From NCBI GenBank assembly GCA_030150045.1, contig JASLGM010000039.1, forward strand, positions 1 through 64,000: a DNA stretch of 64,000 nt, given 5' to 3'. Below, one piece after another: positions 54,403-61,656 of the stretch (positions are counted from its first letter, which is position 1; the number at the start of each line of letters is the position of its first letter). Position numbers and translations under genes: made by a program. The notes under the pieces were generated by a model. It did no database searches. It was not told where the DNA came from and saw only the letters and a program-made list of their open reading frames with translations. Source of the stretch: Taishania sp. GTDB taxonomy: Bacteria; Bacteroidota; Bacteroidia; Flavobacteriales_D; Crocinitomicaceae.

Positions 54403-55119
54403 ATGCTTCATCCCGATTCAAAAAATCAAATTGCCGTACTCATTGACCCCGAAAAAGTTGCTAAAGACCTTTCAGCTCTATCCTCCTTTTGTGCGTTACT
54501 GGACGTCCAATTCATTGATTTCCTTTTTTTGGGCGGAAGCACAGTTTCTGCTTTAGAAATGGATCTCGTCATTGAAACTATTAAAGCAAATACCCAAATC
54601 CCTACTCTTCTTTTCCCAGGTTCGCAAGAACAAATCACCGAGAAGGCAGATGGTCTTTTACTCCTCAACTTGATTTCAGGAACGAATCCAGATTATTTAA
54701 TTTCACAACACATAAAAGCGGCAGATCGCCTTTGGTCCAGTAAACTCCAAATTCTTTCGACCAGTTACGTGCTAATTGATGGGGGCATAATCACCTCTGT
54801 GCAACGCATCAGTCAAACCCTCCCTATTCCCCCAAAGAACACAACTTTTATACGTTCAGTGCTACGCGCAGGGCAATTGATTGGTCATCAACTGTGCTAT
54901 TTAGAGGCAGGAAGTGGTGCGCAAAATCCTGTTCCATCTTCACTTATTTCTATGGCAAAGGAAATCTTTAACGTGGTCATTGTTGGAGGTGGAATTCGAT
55001 CGGTATCAGCAATTAAAGAAAGGCATTTGGCTGGAGCCAACTTAGTGGTTATCGGCAATCATTTAGAGACGAATCCTGCATTTTTAGCCGAAATCAAAGC
55101 GTATAAGAAAAACCTATAA
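54403..55119 (+). CDS. Geranylgeranylglyceryl/heptaprenylglyceryl phosphate synthase (PcrB/GGGPS family)
   Basis: 238 residues, a TIM barrel. Family landmarks are IAVLIDPEKV near the N-terminus, FLFLGGSTVS (phosphate contact), LLFPGSQEQI, YLEAGSGAQNPVP and the C-terminal phosphate-binding VIVGGGIRSVSAI / GANLVVIGN. The enzyme couples a polyprenyl diphosphate to glycerol-1-phosphate to make an ether lipid. GGGPS group II enzymes are known in Bacteroidota (established for flavobacteria); the chain length used here cannot be read from sequence. Operonic with the phosphopantetheinyl transferase, 2 bp apart. Confidence 0.9.
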   Translation: MLHPDSKNQIAVLIDPEKVAKDLSALSSFCALLDVQFIDFLFLGGSTVSALEMDLVIETIKANTQIPTLLFPGSQEQITEKADGLLLLNLISGTNPDYLISQHIKAADRLWSSKLQILSTSYVLIDGGIITSVQRISQTLPIPPKNTTFIRSVLRAGQLIGHQLCYLEAGSGAQNPVPSSLISMAKEIFNVVIVGGGIRSVSAIKERHLAGANLVVIGNHLETNPAFLAEIKAYKKNL

Positions 55120-55145
55120 TACATCCCTTTTTATTTCTTTTTTTA

Positions 55146-55241
55146 GGGCGTTTCCCTCCCCCCTTTTAGGGTGGGAACGGTCGGGCTATCCGCTGTATCT
55201 TTTCTATAAAAAGAAAAGGATGCCGCTCCTATCCCTAACGC
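55146..55241 (-). repeat. Family B intergenic structured repeat, copy B5
   Basis: The best-formed B copy. Closing stem GCGTT/AACGC (55237-55241 with 55148-55152); first hairpin ATCCTTTTCT / AGAAAAGAT; conserved opposite strands GGATAGGAGCGGC and ACAGCGGATAGCCCG with GGG/CCC flanking; second hairpin CCACCCT / AGGGGGG. Minus strand, 218 bp downstream of A5 in the element's own direction. Confidence 0.75.
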
Positions 55242-55394
55242 AAAACAATGTACCCCATTCCATGATGTTCGACAAAGTACAAGCTGTTAAACCCAATTTT
55301 TTATCTGTATTTCTGTCACTAACAAATAGTTGGCATAACTTTTGATATTATGTACGCATAAGAGTTAGTTTTCATAAGTAGTAGTTTAGGTTTT

Positions 55395-55428
55395 ACAAAA
55401 GAGAGAAGCACACGATTCTCTCTTTTGT
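55395..55428. other. Perfect 13-bp hairpin in a convergent gap
   Basis: Arms ACAAAAGAGAGAA and TTCTCTCTTTTGT with an 8-nt loop. It lies between B5 and A5, 275 bp past pcrB, and could end transcription in either direction or be the 3' hairpin of a small RNA. Upstream, 55246-55394 is AT-rich; only weak -7-like boxes are seen there. Confidence 0.45.
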
Positions 55429-55459
55429 GATTTATAGCCTTTTAGATTGAAAACGGATC

Positions 55460-55607
55460 TTCAGCCAGGGCGGAGTTGCGGCAGCTAAATGAACAGAAAA
55501 TGGTGTGAACGTTTATTTGCCACTGCGACCAGCGGAAGCACGAGGCAAATGAACAAGCGAACCCTTTTTCTGGAATTTACTAAAGCACGCAGACCGATTC
55601 GGCTGCC
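55460..55607 (-). repeat. Family A intergenic structured repeat, copy A5
   Basis: 148 bp. End arms CAGCC/GGCTG pair; middle stem CAGAAAA / TTTTCTG; apical stem ATTTGCC / GGCAAAT around the loop CGTGCTTCCGCTGGTCGCA. The first base of the element directly follows the nine-T tract of the nadC terminator on the same strand. Confidence 0.78.
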
Positions 55608-55642
55608 AAAAAAAAAGCTTGTTCCAAATAAATGAAACAAGC
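55608..55642 (-). terminator. Terminator of nadC
   Basis: Minus-strand stem GCTTGTT / AACAAGC followed by nine T, which run straight into GGCAGCC of repeat A5. Confidence 0.85.
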
Positions 55643-55684
55643 AATTTATATCTGACAAAGGAAATAAATATTCCGTTCTCTCTT

Positions 55685-56545
55685 TTATTTTTGATAATCA
55701 AAAGTTGCTTTCAAGCTCATGTCAAGGCTTTTGAAGGAATGTGTGAGTGCGCCAACAGAAATAAAATCCACTCCGGTTGCGGCAAAATCTTTGATGGTCT
55801 CCATGGTAATTCCGCCTGAGGCTTCAACTTCATACGTTTTGGGTATGCGGGGCAACACGTTTTTGATGCGTTCAGGAGTAAAATTATCCAACATGATACG
55901 ATCTACTTTACCAACAGCCAAAACCTGATCCAATTCCTCTTCGTTTCTCACCTCTATTTCAACCTTCAATTGCTTGCCTGTATTTTTAAGGTATGCAGCG
56001 GTTGCCTCGATTGCAGGAACAATTCCTCCGGCGTAATCAACGTGATTGTCTTTCAACATGATCATATCATAAAGTGCAAAGCGGTGATTGTGCCCGCCTC
56101 CAATTCTCACGGCCCATTTTTCCAAAAAACGAATACCTGGAGTTGTTTTACGAGTGTCGAGCAATTGTGTTGGATACGCTTCGATGCTTTTAACGATGGT
56201 ATGTGTTTGGGTAGCGATTCCACTCATGCGTTGCATGGCATTTAGCACCAATCTTTCGGTTGCCAAAATGGATCTGGAACTTCCGGAAACGGTAAAAGCA
56301 ATATCTCCTTTTTTGACAGGTGTTCCATCGTGAAGGTAAATTTCCATTTCCAAGTTTGGATCATAGAGTTCAAAGGTTCGTTTTGCGACTTCTATACCTG
56401 CTAAAATTCCATCATCCTTGATGATTAATTTGGCAACTCCTTGTGCATTTTCTGGGACACATGCCAAGCTGGAATGGTCTCCTTCTCCGATATCTTCTAA
56501 AAGTGCGTTTTTGATGATTTGATCTAACATGTTGATTTTATTCAA
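55685..56545 (-). CDS. nadC: Nicotinate-nucleotide pyrophosphorylase (quinolinate phosphoribosyltransferase)
   Basis: 286 residues (MLDQII at residue 6 is an alternative start). Landmarks: ALLEDIGEGDHSS, the TRKTTPGIRFLEKWAVRIGGGHNHR substrate/PRPP segment (residues about 137-162, given here as its family name motif RKTTPG and GGGHNHR), MLKDNH, and the barrel strands VEIEVRNEEEL, IMLDNF, EASGGI. It converts quinolinate and PRPP to nicotinate mononucleotide in de novo NAD synthesis. Its start overlaps the stop of the DUF4783-like gene by 8 bp. It ends at a strong terminator. Confidence 0.96.
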   Translation of the reverse strand: MNKINMLDQIIKNALLEDIGEGDHSSLACVPENAQGVAKLIIKDDGILAGIEVAKRTFELYDPNLEMEIYLHDGTPVKKGDIAFTVSGSSRSILATERLVLNAMQRMSGIATQTHTIVKSIEAYPTQLLDTRKTTPGIRFLEKWAVRIGGGHNHRFALYDMIMLKDNHVDYAGGIVPAIEATAAYLKNTGKQLKVEIEVRNEEELDQVLAVGKVDRIMLDNFTPERIKNVLPRIPKTYEVEASGGITMETIKDFAATGVDFISVGALTHSFKSLDMSLKATFDYQK

Positions 56546-56918
56546 TGGTTAAACATTCGATTTTATATCCGTCAGATCCATTTTTGAAATGAACGGTAAC
56601 GCGGTATTTGCTGTTCCCTTCAATGTAATTACCTATGGCAAAAGTTCCGCCTTCGGTTTCATTTCCTTTAAAGGTAAAATCGAAATATCCTTTTGGATTG
56701 TGAACAAAAAATTCTTTTATGATTTGTACGGCTTGTGTTTTGCTGTATATTCCTTCTTTTCCAGCGTATTTAATTACGATTTTGTCTCTTGCTAGCGCCA
56801 CTACTGCATCTGCGTTTCTTGCATCGAGAGCTGCGTCTAGTTTCCCAAACGGAACCCCAGTTTGCGAAGGGCTAAAAAGAACACAAAGTGTAAAAACAAA
56901 TGATAATAAAGTACTCAT
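56538..56918 (-). CDS. DUF4783-like small exported protein
   Basis: 126 residues with a signal peptide (MSTLLSFVFTLCVLFSPSQT). The mature part looks like a small NTF2/cystatin-like alpha+beta fold: LDAALDARNADAVVALARD, YSKTQAVQIIKEFFVHNP, FAIGNYIEGNSKYRVTVHFK. This resembles DUF4783 proteins common in Bacteroidota, often next to nadC; the function is not known. It overlaps nadC by 8 bp and is divergent from rlmH. Confidence 0.75.
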   Translation of the reverse strand: MSTLLSFVFTLCVLFSPSQTGVPFGKLDAALDARNADAVVALARDKIVIKYAGKEGIYSKTQAVQIIKEFFVHNPKGYFDFTFKGNETEGGTFAIGNYIEGNSKYRVTVHFKNGSDGYKIECLTIE

Positions 56919-57045
56919 TTTACATGTATTGTTGTCAAAAATCAGAATAGCTTGTTACAAAAAATGTGCCGCTAAACGAATGGTGCAAAAAACGTAAATT
57001 TAACTATTTTTACTTTTTATTCCTCGCTATCGCACAAAAGAGGTT

Positions 57046-57053
57046 TATTTTTG
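57046..57053 (+). promoter_or_regulatory. -7 box of rlmH
   Basis: TATTTTTG, a perfect TAnnTTTG match, 32 bp before the rlmH ATG. Confidence 0.45.
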
Positions 57054-57085
57054 TGTGTTTTAGACGAATTAAACATCAATTTTAC

Positions 57086-57562
57086 ATGCGTATTACTTTC
57101 ATCTGTATTGGAAAAACAACTCAATCCTTTTTAATTGCCGGCGAGAACGAATACTTAAAACGTTTGTCGCACTACTGCAAAATAGACCGTGTGGAGTTGA
57201 ACGATATAAAGAACAGTAAAAACATGCAACGCGATCAAATAAAAAAGGAAGAGGGCAAATTGTTCTTATCGCGCATTGATGTCAACGATTTTGTGTTACT
57301 TTTAGACGAGCGAGGGAAGCAATACTCATCCATTGATTTTGCTTCATTCATTGAGAATAAACAAATGGAAGGCACACGGAATCTTGTAATAATTGTTGGT
57401 GGAGCTTTTGGTTTTTCGCAAGAAATGTATACACGAGCAAATGGTTTGATCAGTTTGTCTAAAATGACATTTTCACACCAAATGATTCGCATGCTTTTCT
57501 TTGAACAACTCTATCGCGCCCATACCATTCTTAGAAAAGAGCCTTATCATCACGCAGATTAA
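57086..57562 (+). CDS. rlmH: 23S rRNA (pseudouridine1915-N3)-methyltransferase
   Basis: 158 residues from the ATG at 57086, the exact family size; the frame opens 40 codons upstream but that part has no similarity and precedes the -7 box. SPOUT fold with LLDERGKQYSS, the SAM-binding knot VIIVGGAFGFSQEMY, LSLSKMTFSHQMIRM-like segment and the C-terminal YHHAD. It methylates pseudouridine 1915 in helix 69 of 23S rRNA. The polysaccharide polymerase-like gene starts 9 bp downstream. Confidence 0.96.
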   Translation: MRITFICIGKTTQSFLIAGENEYLKRLSHYCKIDRVELNDIKNSKNMQRDQIKKEEGKLFLSRIDVNDFVLLLDERGKQYSSIDFASFIENKQMEGTRNLVIIVGGAFGFSQEMYTRANGLISLSKMTFSHQMIRMLFFEQLYRAHTILRKEPYHHAD

Positions 57563-57571
57563 GATTGTATT

Positions 57572-58936
57572 ATGCTGACCAAGGCGGACCTGTTTCAATA
57601 TTTCTTAAGTCCCATTGACCTTTCAATGGCCATTCTTTACTTGCTTATTATTATCATAATTGGCATCATTATTTCTCACAATCAAAAGACAGAGTACCTC
57701 AAAAAGCATTACCGTTACAACCTGACATTCAAACTATTGTTTGCTAGTATTTTTCTTGTTTATTATGTAATTGTTATTGGCGGTGGAGATACCACAGCGT
57801 ATTGGCAAACAACAGGTGTGCTAAAAAACTATCTTTTCGTCGATCCGTCCCACTTTTTAGAAATGATGCGCGCGGAGCCTTCCTACGAAAACTTTATTGG
57901 TTATTTCAATTACAGAACGGGCTATCCTTTCCGATTTATCTACATGGAACCCGAATCGTTTTTTGTAAGTAAATTGTTGTTACCTCTCCGTATCATTACC
58001 TTTGACAGTTATATCGCAACAACATTTATCATGGCCTTTTGGATGGCACACGTGAATTGGAAGTTGTTTCTCGCAATTAAAGGCCTAAACATTATTCATT
58101 CTAAGTATTTAACGGCATTTTTACTTTACATTCCATCCGTTTCTTTTTGGGCAGCAGGTATTTCCAAAGACACATTTACCCTCATTTGTATCTTTGCAAT
58201 CATTCGTCAAATCATTTTATTGCTGAATAAAAACTCGGTTTTCAGTGTGAAAAATGTTTTCTGGATGTGTTTATATGCTTTTTTCATCTATAAACTTCGC
58301 CCTTTCCTATTACCTGTGGTGTTTGTTCCTTTGATTCTTATTTACATTCAACATTTCATCAAGCGATTGGAAGGTTATAAATTGTTACAACAATTAATTA
58401 AACTCTTCACGTTTTTAACCTTTATTTTAGGCGCTTATTTAGGCTTCAATCGTTATATGAACGAAGACTATTTAAGTTCTTCTACTGCACTAAGCAGCGC
58501 CTTGGTTATTCAACAAGACTTTGAAAACAATACGGAAATATATGGTGATGAGCAAGGTAAAAGGTATTCCATTCATCTGGAAGACACCTCTCCTCTCAGT
58601 TTAATTAAAGCCCTTCCAACAGCGATAATAGCAGGAATGTATCGTCCTTTTATCTGGGAAGCCCTACGCCCCTCGCTTATTCTGAATGGAATTGAGAGTC
58701 TCCTTTTTATTGTTTTTACCTTTTCTTTTTTCAGTTCAGGTGTTAAGGAGAAAATTCGGATTATTTTAAGCCATCCGTTTTTGGTTTTCGCCTTGTTATT
58801 TGTCATTTTTATGGCGTTTATCACGGGATTCACCTCTATTTTATTTGGGGTATTAGTTCGTTTAAGGGCACCGTTACTTCCTTTCTTCGGCATGCTATTA
58901 CTTGTAAAACCTAAGGATGAATATACCGAAGATTAA
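57572..58936 (+). CDS. Multi-pass membrane protein, probable polysaccharide polymerase (Wzy-like)
   Basis: 454 residues with about ten to twelve membrane helices and a loop-rich centre (GGGDTTAYWQTTGVLKN, LYIPSVSFWAAGISKDT). No catalytic motif is firm; Wzy proteins are diverse, and the LPSVSFW-S/A-G-x-x-K-D/E block occurs in many O-antigen polymerase-like proteins (from memory). The next gene, a flippase, overlaps it by 20 bp, which supports a polymerase role in a surface glycan locus. Alternative: an unassigned glycosyltransferase of GT-C type. Confidence 0.65.
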   Translation: MLTKADLFQYFLSPIDLSMAILYLLIIIIIGIIISHNQKTEYLKKHYRYNLTFKLLFASIFLVYYVIVIGGGDTTAYWQTTGVLKNYLFVDPSHFLEMMRAEPSYENFIGYFNYRTGYPFRFIYMEPESFFVSKLLLPLRIITFDSYIATTFIMAFWMAHVNWKLFLAIKGLNIIHSKYLTAFLLYIPSVSFWAAGISKDTFTLICIFAIIRQIILLLNKNSVFSVKNVFWMCLYAFFIYKLRPFLLPVVFVPLILIYIQHFIKRLEGYKLLQQLIKLFTFLTFILGAYLGFNRYMNEDYLSSSTALSSALVIQQDFENNTEIYGDEQGKRYSIHLEDTSPLSLIKALPTAIIAGMYRPFIWEALRPSLILNGIESLLFIVFTFSFFSSGVKEKIRIILSHPFLVFALLFVIFMAFITGFTSILFGVLVRLRAPLLPFFGMLLLVKPKDEYTED

Positions 58937-60275
58937 TCGTTTTGGTCGCGTAGACAGCCTTGCTTCGCATCTTTCAAATACATTTATCGCGTCCATTTTG
59001 ATGCAGGCATTAAGTGTGATTACAAGCATTCTTATTTCGCGAATACTCGGAGTGTCTGGTCGTGGAGAATATGCGCTTTTCTTCGCAACAAGTAATTTTC
59101 TTGGTTTAATTTCCACCGCTGGTTTATCGGTTAGTGTGATCTATTTCATTTCAGCGAAAAACATTGCTCCCCAAAAGATAAACACTTTTGCTGCCATTTT
59201 ATTGGCCTTCAACTTTTGCGTGTCCCTCGTCTTTGTTTTCTTAACTTTCTTTCCCGTACTAAAGGAAATCCTTCTTCCTGCGATGCACTGGGATGTAAAA
59301 CTCGCTATACTATTAATATTAATGACCTTGGCCGCACAAATCAACGCGGCATATTCTGCTTTATATCAAGGGTACAAGAAATTCCGATACGCCAACAAAG
59401 TTCTTTTACTGAATAGCGTTTACAACTTCATCAGCTTCACTACACTCTTTATTCTCCAGAAGAAATACGATTGGAACATTTCATTAAGCACCGTTGTTTT
59501 CATTTCACTCATTTGTTTAAGTATCAATTTGATTCACTTAGGTATTCATTTACACAAAACAATGGGTTTAAGTCAATTTGCCTCTCTCACCTTACGTCAG
59601 TTTACAGCGCTTTTTAAATTCAATTCCTTTAATTACGCAACAGAACTTTTAGGTTTTCTCAACCAACGAGTAGTGCTTTGGATCATCGCCTTTTATTGGA
59701 GCACTACGGAACTAGGGATCTTTGCTGTAGCACTGGGAATCATATCTATGGTTACAATGATTACCGCTCCAATTCACATGGTCCTTGTTTCTCATTTTAC
59801 AAGTTCATCTCTTTCTGAAAGTAAGGACTTATTCTCTCTCTTTTCGCGTTTACAATTTGTAATGCTCTTACTGCTCACTTTACTTGGTGGTTGGTTGACG
59901 CCTTATTTCATTTCATTTGCGTTTGGAGAAGATTTCCTTGCACCACAATCTGTTATTTGGATATTATTTATCAGCTTGATTTTCTACAGTCAATCGAATG
60001 TTTTTTCTAGTTATTTAATTTCTCAAAAAAGATTGAAAATCAATCTTTGGTCGTCCATCCTTAGCTTTGCGCTATTACTATTTTTTGCCTTTATTCTCAC
60101 TCCAAAATATGGTATTCTAGGAACTGCATTGGCTCAATTGATTGCTTTTTTTGGACAATTTATCTTGCAACTTACCCTTCTTTGGCGCAAAGACCATCTG
60201 GGATTAAATTTATTTATTCTAAAAATGAAGGATCTAAAATTCATTAAAAGTCAATTAAAAGGAATAGGTTTGTAA
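58917..60275 (+). CDS. Oligosaccharide flippase (Wzx/MATE-like polysaccharide exporter)
   Basis: 452 residues with about twelve to fourteen helices. The N-terminus has the Wzx pattern (LSNTFIASILMQALSVITSILISRILGVSGRGEYALF spread over residues 19-55: amphipathic start, then S-R-x-L-G-x-x-G-R-G-E/x-Y). The C-terminal half contains FLAPQSVIWILFISLIFYSQ and PKYGILGTALAQLIAFFGQF. It should flip lipid-linked repeat units to the periplasmic side for polymerisation. Overlaps the polymerase-like gene by 20 bp. Confidence 0.9.
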   Translation: MNIPKINRFGRVDSLASHLSNTFIASILMQALSVITSILISRILGVSGRGEYALFFATSNFLGLISTAGLSVSVIYFISAKNIAPQKINTFAAILLAFNFCVSLVFVFLTFFPVLKEILLPAMHWDVKLAILLILMTLAAQINAAYSALYQGYKKFRYANKVLLLNSVYNFISFTTLFILQKKYDWNISLSTVVFISLICLSINLIHLGIHLHKTMGLSQFASLTLRQFTALFKFNSFNYATELLGFLNQRVVLWIIAFYWSTTELGIFAVALGIISMVTMITAPIHMVLVSHFTSSSLSESKDLFSLFSRLQFVMLLLLTLLGGWLTPYFISFAFGEDFLAPQSVIWILFISLIFYSQSNVFSSYLISQKRLKINLWSSILSFALLLFFAFILTPKYGILGTALAQLIAFFGQFILQLTLLWRKDHLGLNLFILKMKDLKFIKSQLKGIGL

Positions 60276-60303
60276 TTGCAAAACGGAATCACGTAAAGCG
60301 TAT

Positions 60304-61128
60304 ATGGAACAAACAATTATCGACGGGAAGAGAAACAGTATTTTTCCAGATTGGAAAGAAATTTATCGTTACAAAGACCTTTTCTGGACTTTATCGTGGC
60401 GTGATTTCAAAGTACGATATGCACAAACAACCATCGGATTATTATGGGCCATTATTCAACCCGTGGTTACCATTGCTATTTTGACGCTCGTTTTCGGGAA
60501 GTTTGTTGGTGTGCAATCGCCTGTGCCCCATTTGGTGTACACGGTGGCAGGAATGAGCATTTGGACTTATTTCTCTTTCGTTATGGCACAGTCCGGTAAT
60601 TCCATTATCGCGAGTCAGCAAATGGTGAAAAAGATTTACTTTCCGCGCATCATTATTCCTCTTTCTAAAGCAATTGTAGGTTTAATAGATTTGGCCATTA
60701 CGCTTGTCATCTTATTTATTTTGATGATTTATTACCAAATTCCAGTTACCCTGAACATTCTTTTCGCTCCCATTTTCATCCTTTTTGGAATGCTGGCTGC
60801 CTTAAGTGTGGGGGTACTTCTTTCTGCCTTAACCGTTCGTTACCGCGATTTTCAACATGTGGTGCCGTTCATGATTCAGATTGGATTGTACATTACGCCG
60901 GTTGCCTACCCGATTTCATTGGCGACGCAAAACATTCCTGAAGGCTTGCAATGGATTTATTTTTTAAATCCTATGGTTGGTATTGTGGATGCATTCAGAT
61001 GGAGTTTATTTGGCGGAGAGCTACACACAACCGCTTTATGGATAGCAGTTGCCGTAACTTTGGCATTGTTGGTGTTGAGCCTTTATTATTTTCGAAAAGT
61101 AGAAGATCAAATCGCTGATTTCGTATAA
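60304..61128 (+). CDS. ABC-2 type polysaccharide/polyol export permease (Wzm-like)
   Basis: 274 residues, six helices. The opening YKDLFWTLSWRDFKVRYAQTTIGLLWAIIQPV is the usual Wzm/TagG/KpsM segment, with VPHLVYTVAGMSIWTYF and RYRDFQHVVPFMIQIGLYITPVAYP further on. It would export a complete glycan across the inner membrane with an ATPase subunit (Wzt). No ATPase gene is in the window; the next interval holds repeats A6/B6. The ATPase may be encoded past the right end or elsewhere. Confidence 0.92.
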   Translation: MEQTIIDGKRNSIFPDWKEIYRYKDLFWTLSWRDFKVRYAQTTIGLLWAIIQPVVTIAILTLVFGKFVGVQSPVPHLVYTVAGMSIWTYFSFVMAQSGNSIIASQQMVKKIYFPRIIIPLSKAIVGLIDLAITLVILFILMIYYQIPVTLNILFAPIFILFGMLAALSVGVLLSALTVRYRDFQHVVPFMIQIGLYITPVAYPISLATQNIPEGLQWIYFLNPMVGIVDAFRWSLFGGELHTTALWIAVAVTLALLVLSLYYFRKVEDQIADFV

Positions 61129-61160
61129 AAATCTTAATATCAACTCTCATTTTTTACGTT

Positions 61161-61182
61161 GGGCGTTTCCCCTTCTTGGGAA
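61161..61182 (-). repeat. Family B tail fragment
   Basis: GGGGAAACGCCC on the minus strand matches the conserved 3' end of family B; it lies 25 bp beyond A6, while the matching B head (61392-61485) lies on the other side of A6. Confidence 0.5.
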
Positions 61183-61207
61183 CTTTATTTGTTTGAAAAG
61201 ATATCCT

Positions 61208-61354
61208 TCAGCCCGGGCGGAGTTGCGGTAGCTAAACAAAGTGGTAGAGGTGTAAACCTTTGGTTGCCACTGCGACCAACGGAAGCGCGTGGCAACCATT
61301 AGGTGCACCATTTATCCACACGTTTACTATAGCATGTAGACCGTAAAGGCTGCC
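61208..61354 (-). repeat. Family A intergenic structured repeat, copy A6
   Basis: 147 bp. End arms CAGCC/GGCTG pair; the apical stem GGTTGCCAC / GTGGCAACC is a perfect 9 bp around a loop ending GTTGGTCGCA; the middle stem pairs GTGG with CCAC and GGTG with CACC, a different sequence from all other copies. The upstream T-run (TTTTTT) joins GGCAGCC as at A5. Confidence 0.78.
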
Positions 61355-61391
61355 AAAAAACCGTTTTTCTTCTTCCGCCAAATCTCATTTC

Positions 61392-61485
61392 ACCCCTTGC
61401 TTTCCATTCAATTAACGAAGGGGTCGGGCTATACACTCCAAGTTTTTTGTTCCTCAAAAAAGCTTTCCATTACTATCCCTAACGC
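61392..61485 (-). repeat. Family B intergenic structured repeat, copy B6 (head)
   Basis: Conserved head GCGTTAGGGATAGTAATGG, a hairpin AAGCTTTTTTG / CAAAAAACTT (one bulge) and TATAGCCCGACCCC, then a hairpin CCCCTT / AAGGGG. It lacks the usual GAAACGCC tail here. In the element's direction it comes before A6 by 37 bp, the reverse of the order at other loci. Confidence 0.65.
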
Positions 61486-61656
61486 GGAATCCTGATGCCT
61501 ACCTAAGTTTGACTGTTTAGTAATGCTTTCTTGCATTTTTTTAGGCCTATTTCTCTAATCCTAAAAAACATTCCATTTTTGGGAAAACGAAAAATGTTAA
61601 GCGATTCCACTTTTAAAGATAGATTTTTTTACATTTACCCTAAATCAATTGAACAC

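Noticed and set aside
56966..57085. 40-codon extension of rlmH
   Set aside because: RlmH proteins are about 157 residues and the -7 box at 57046 lies inside the extension.
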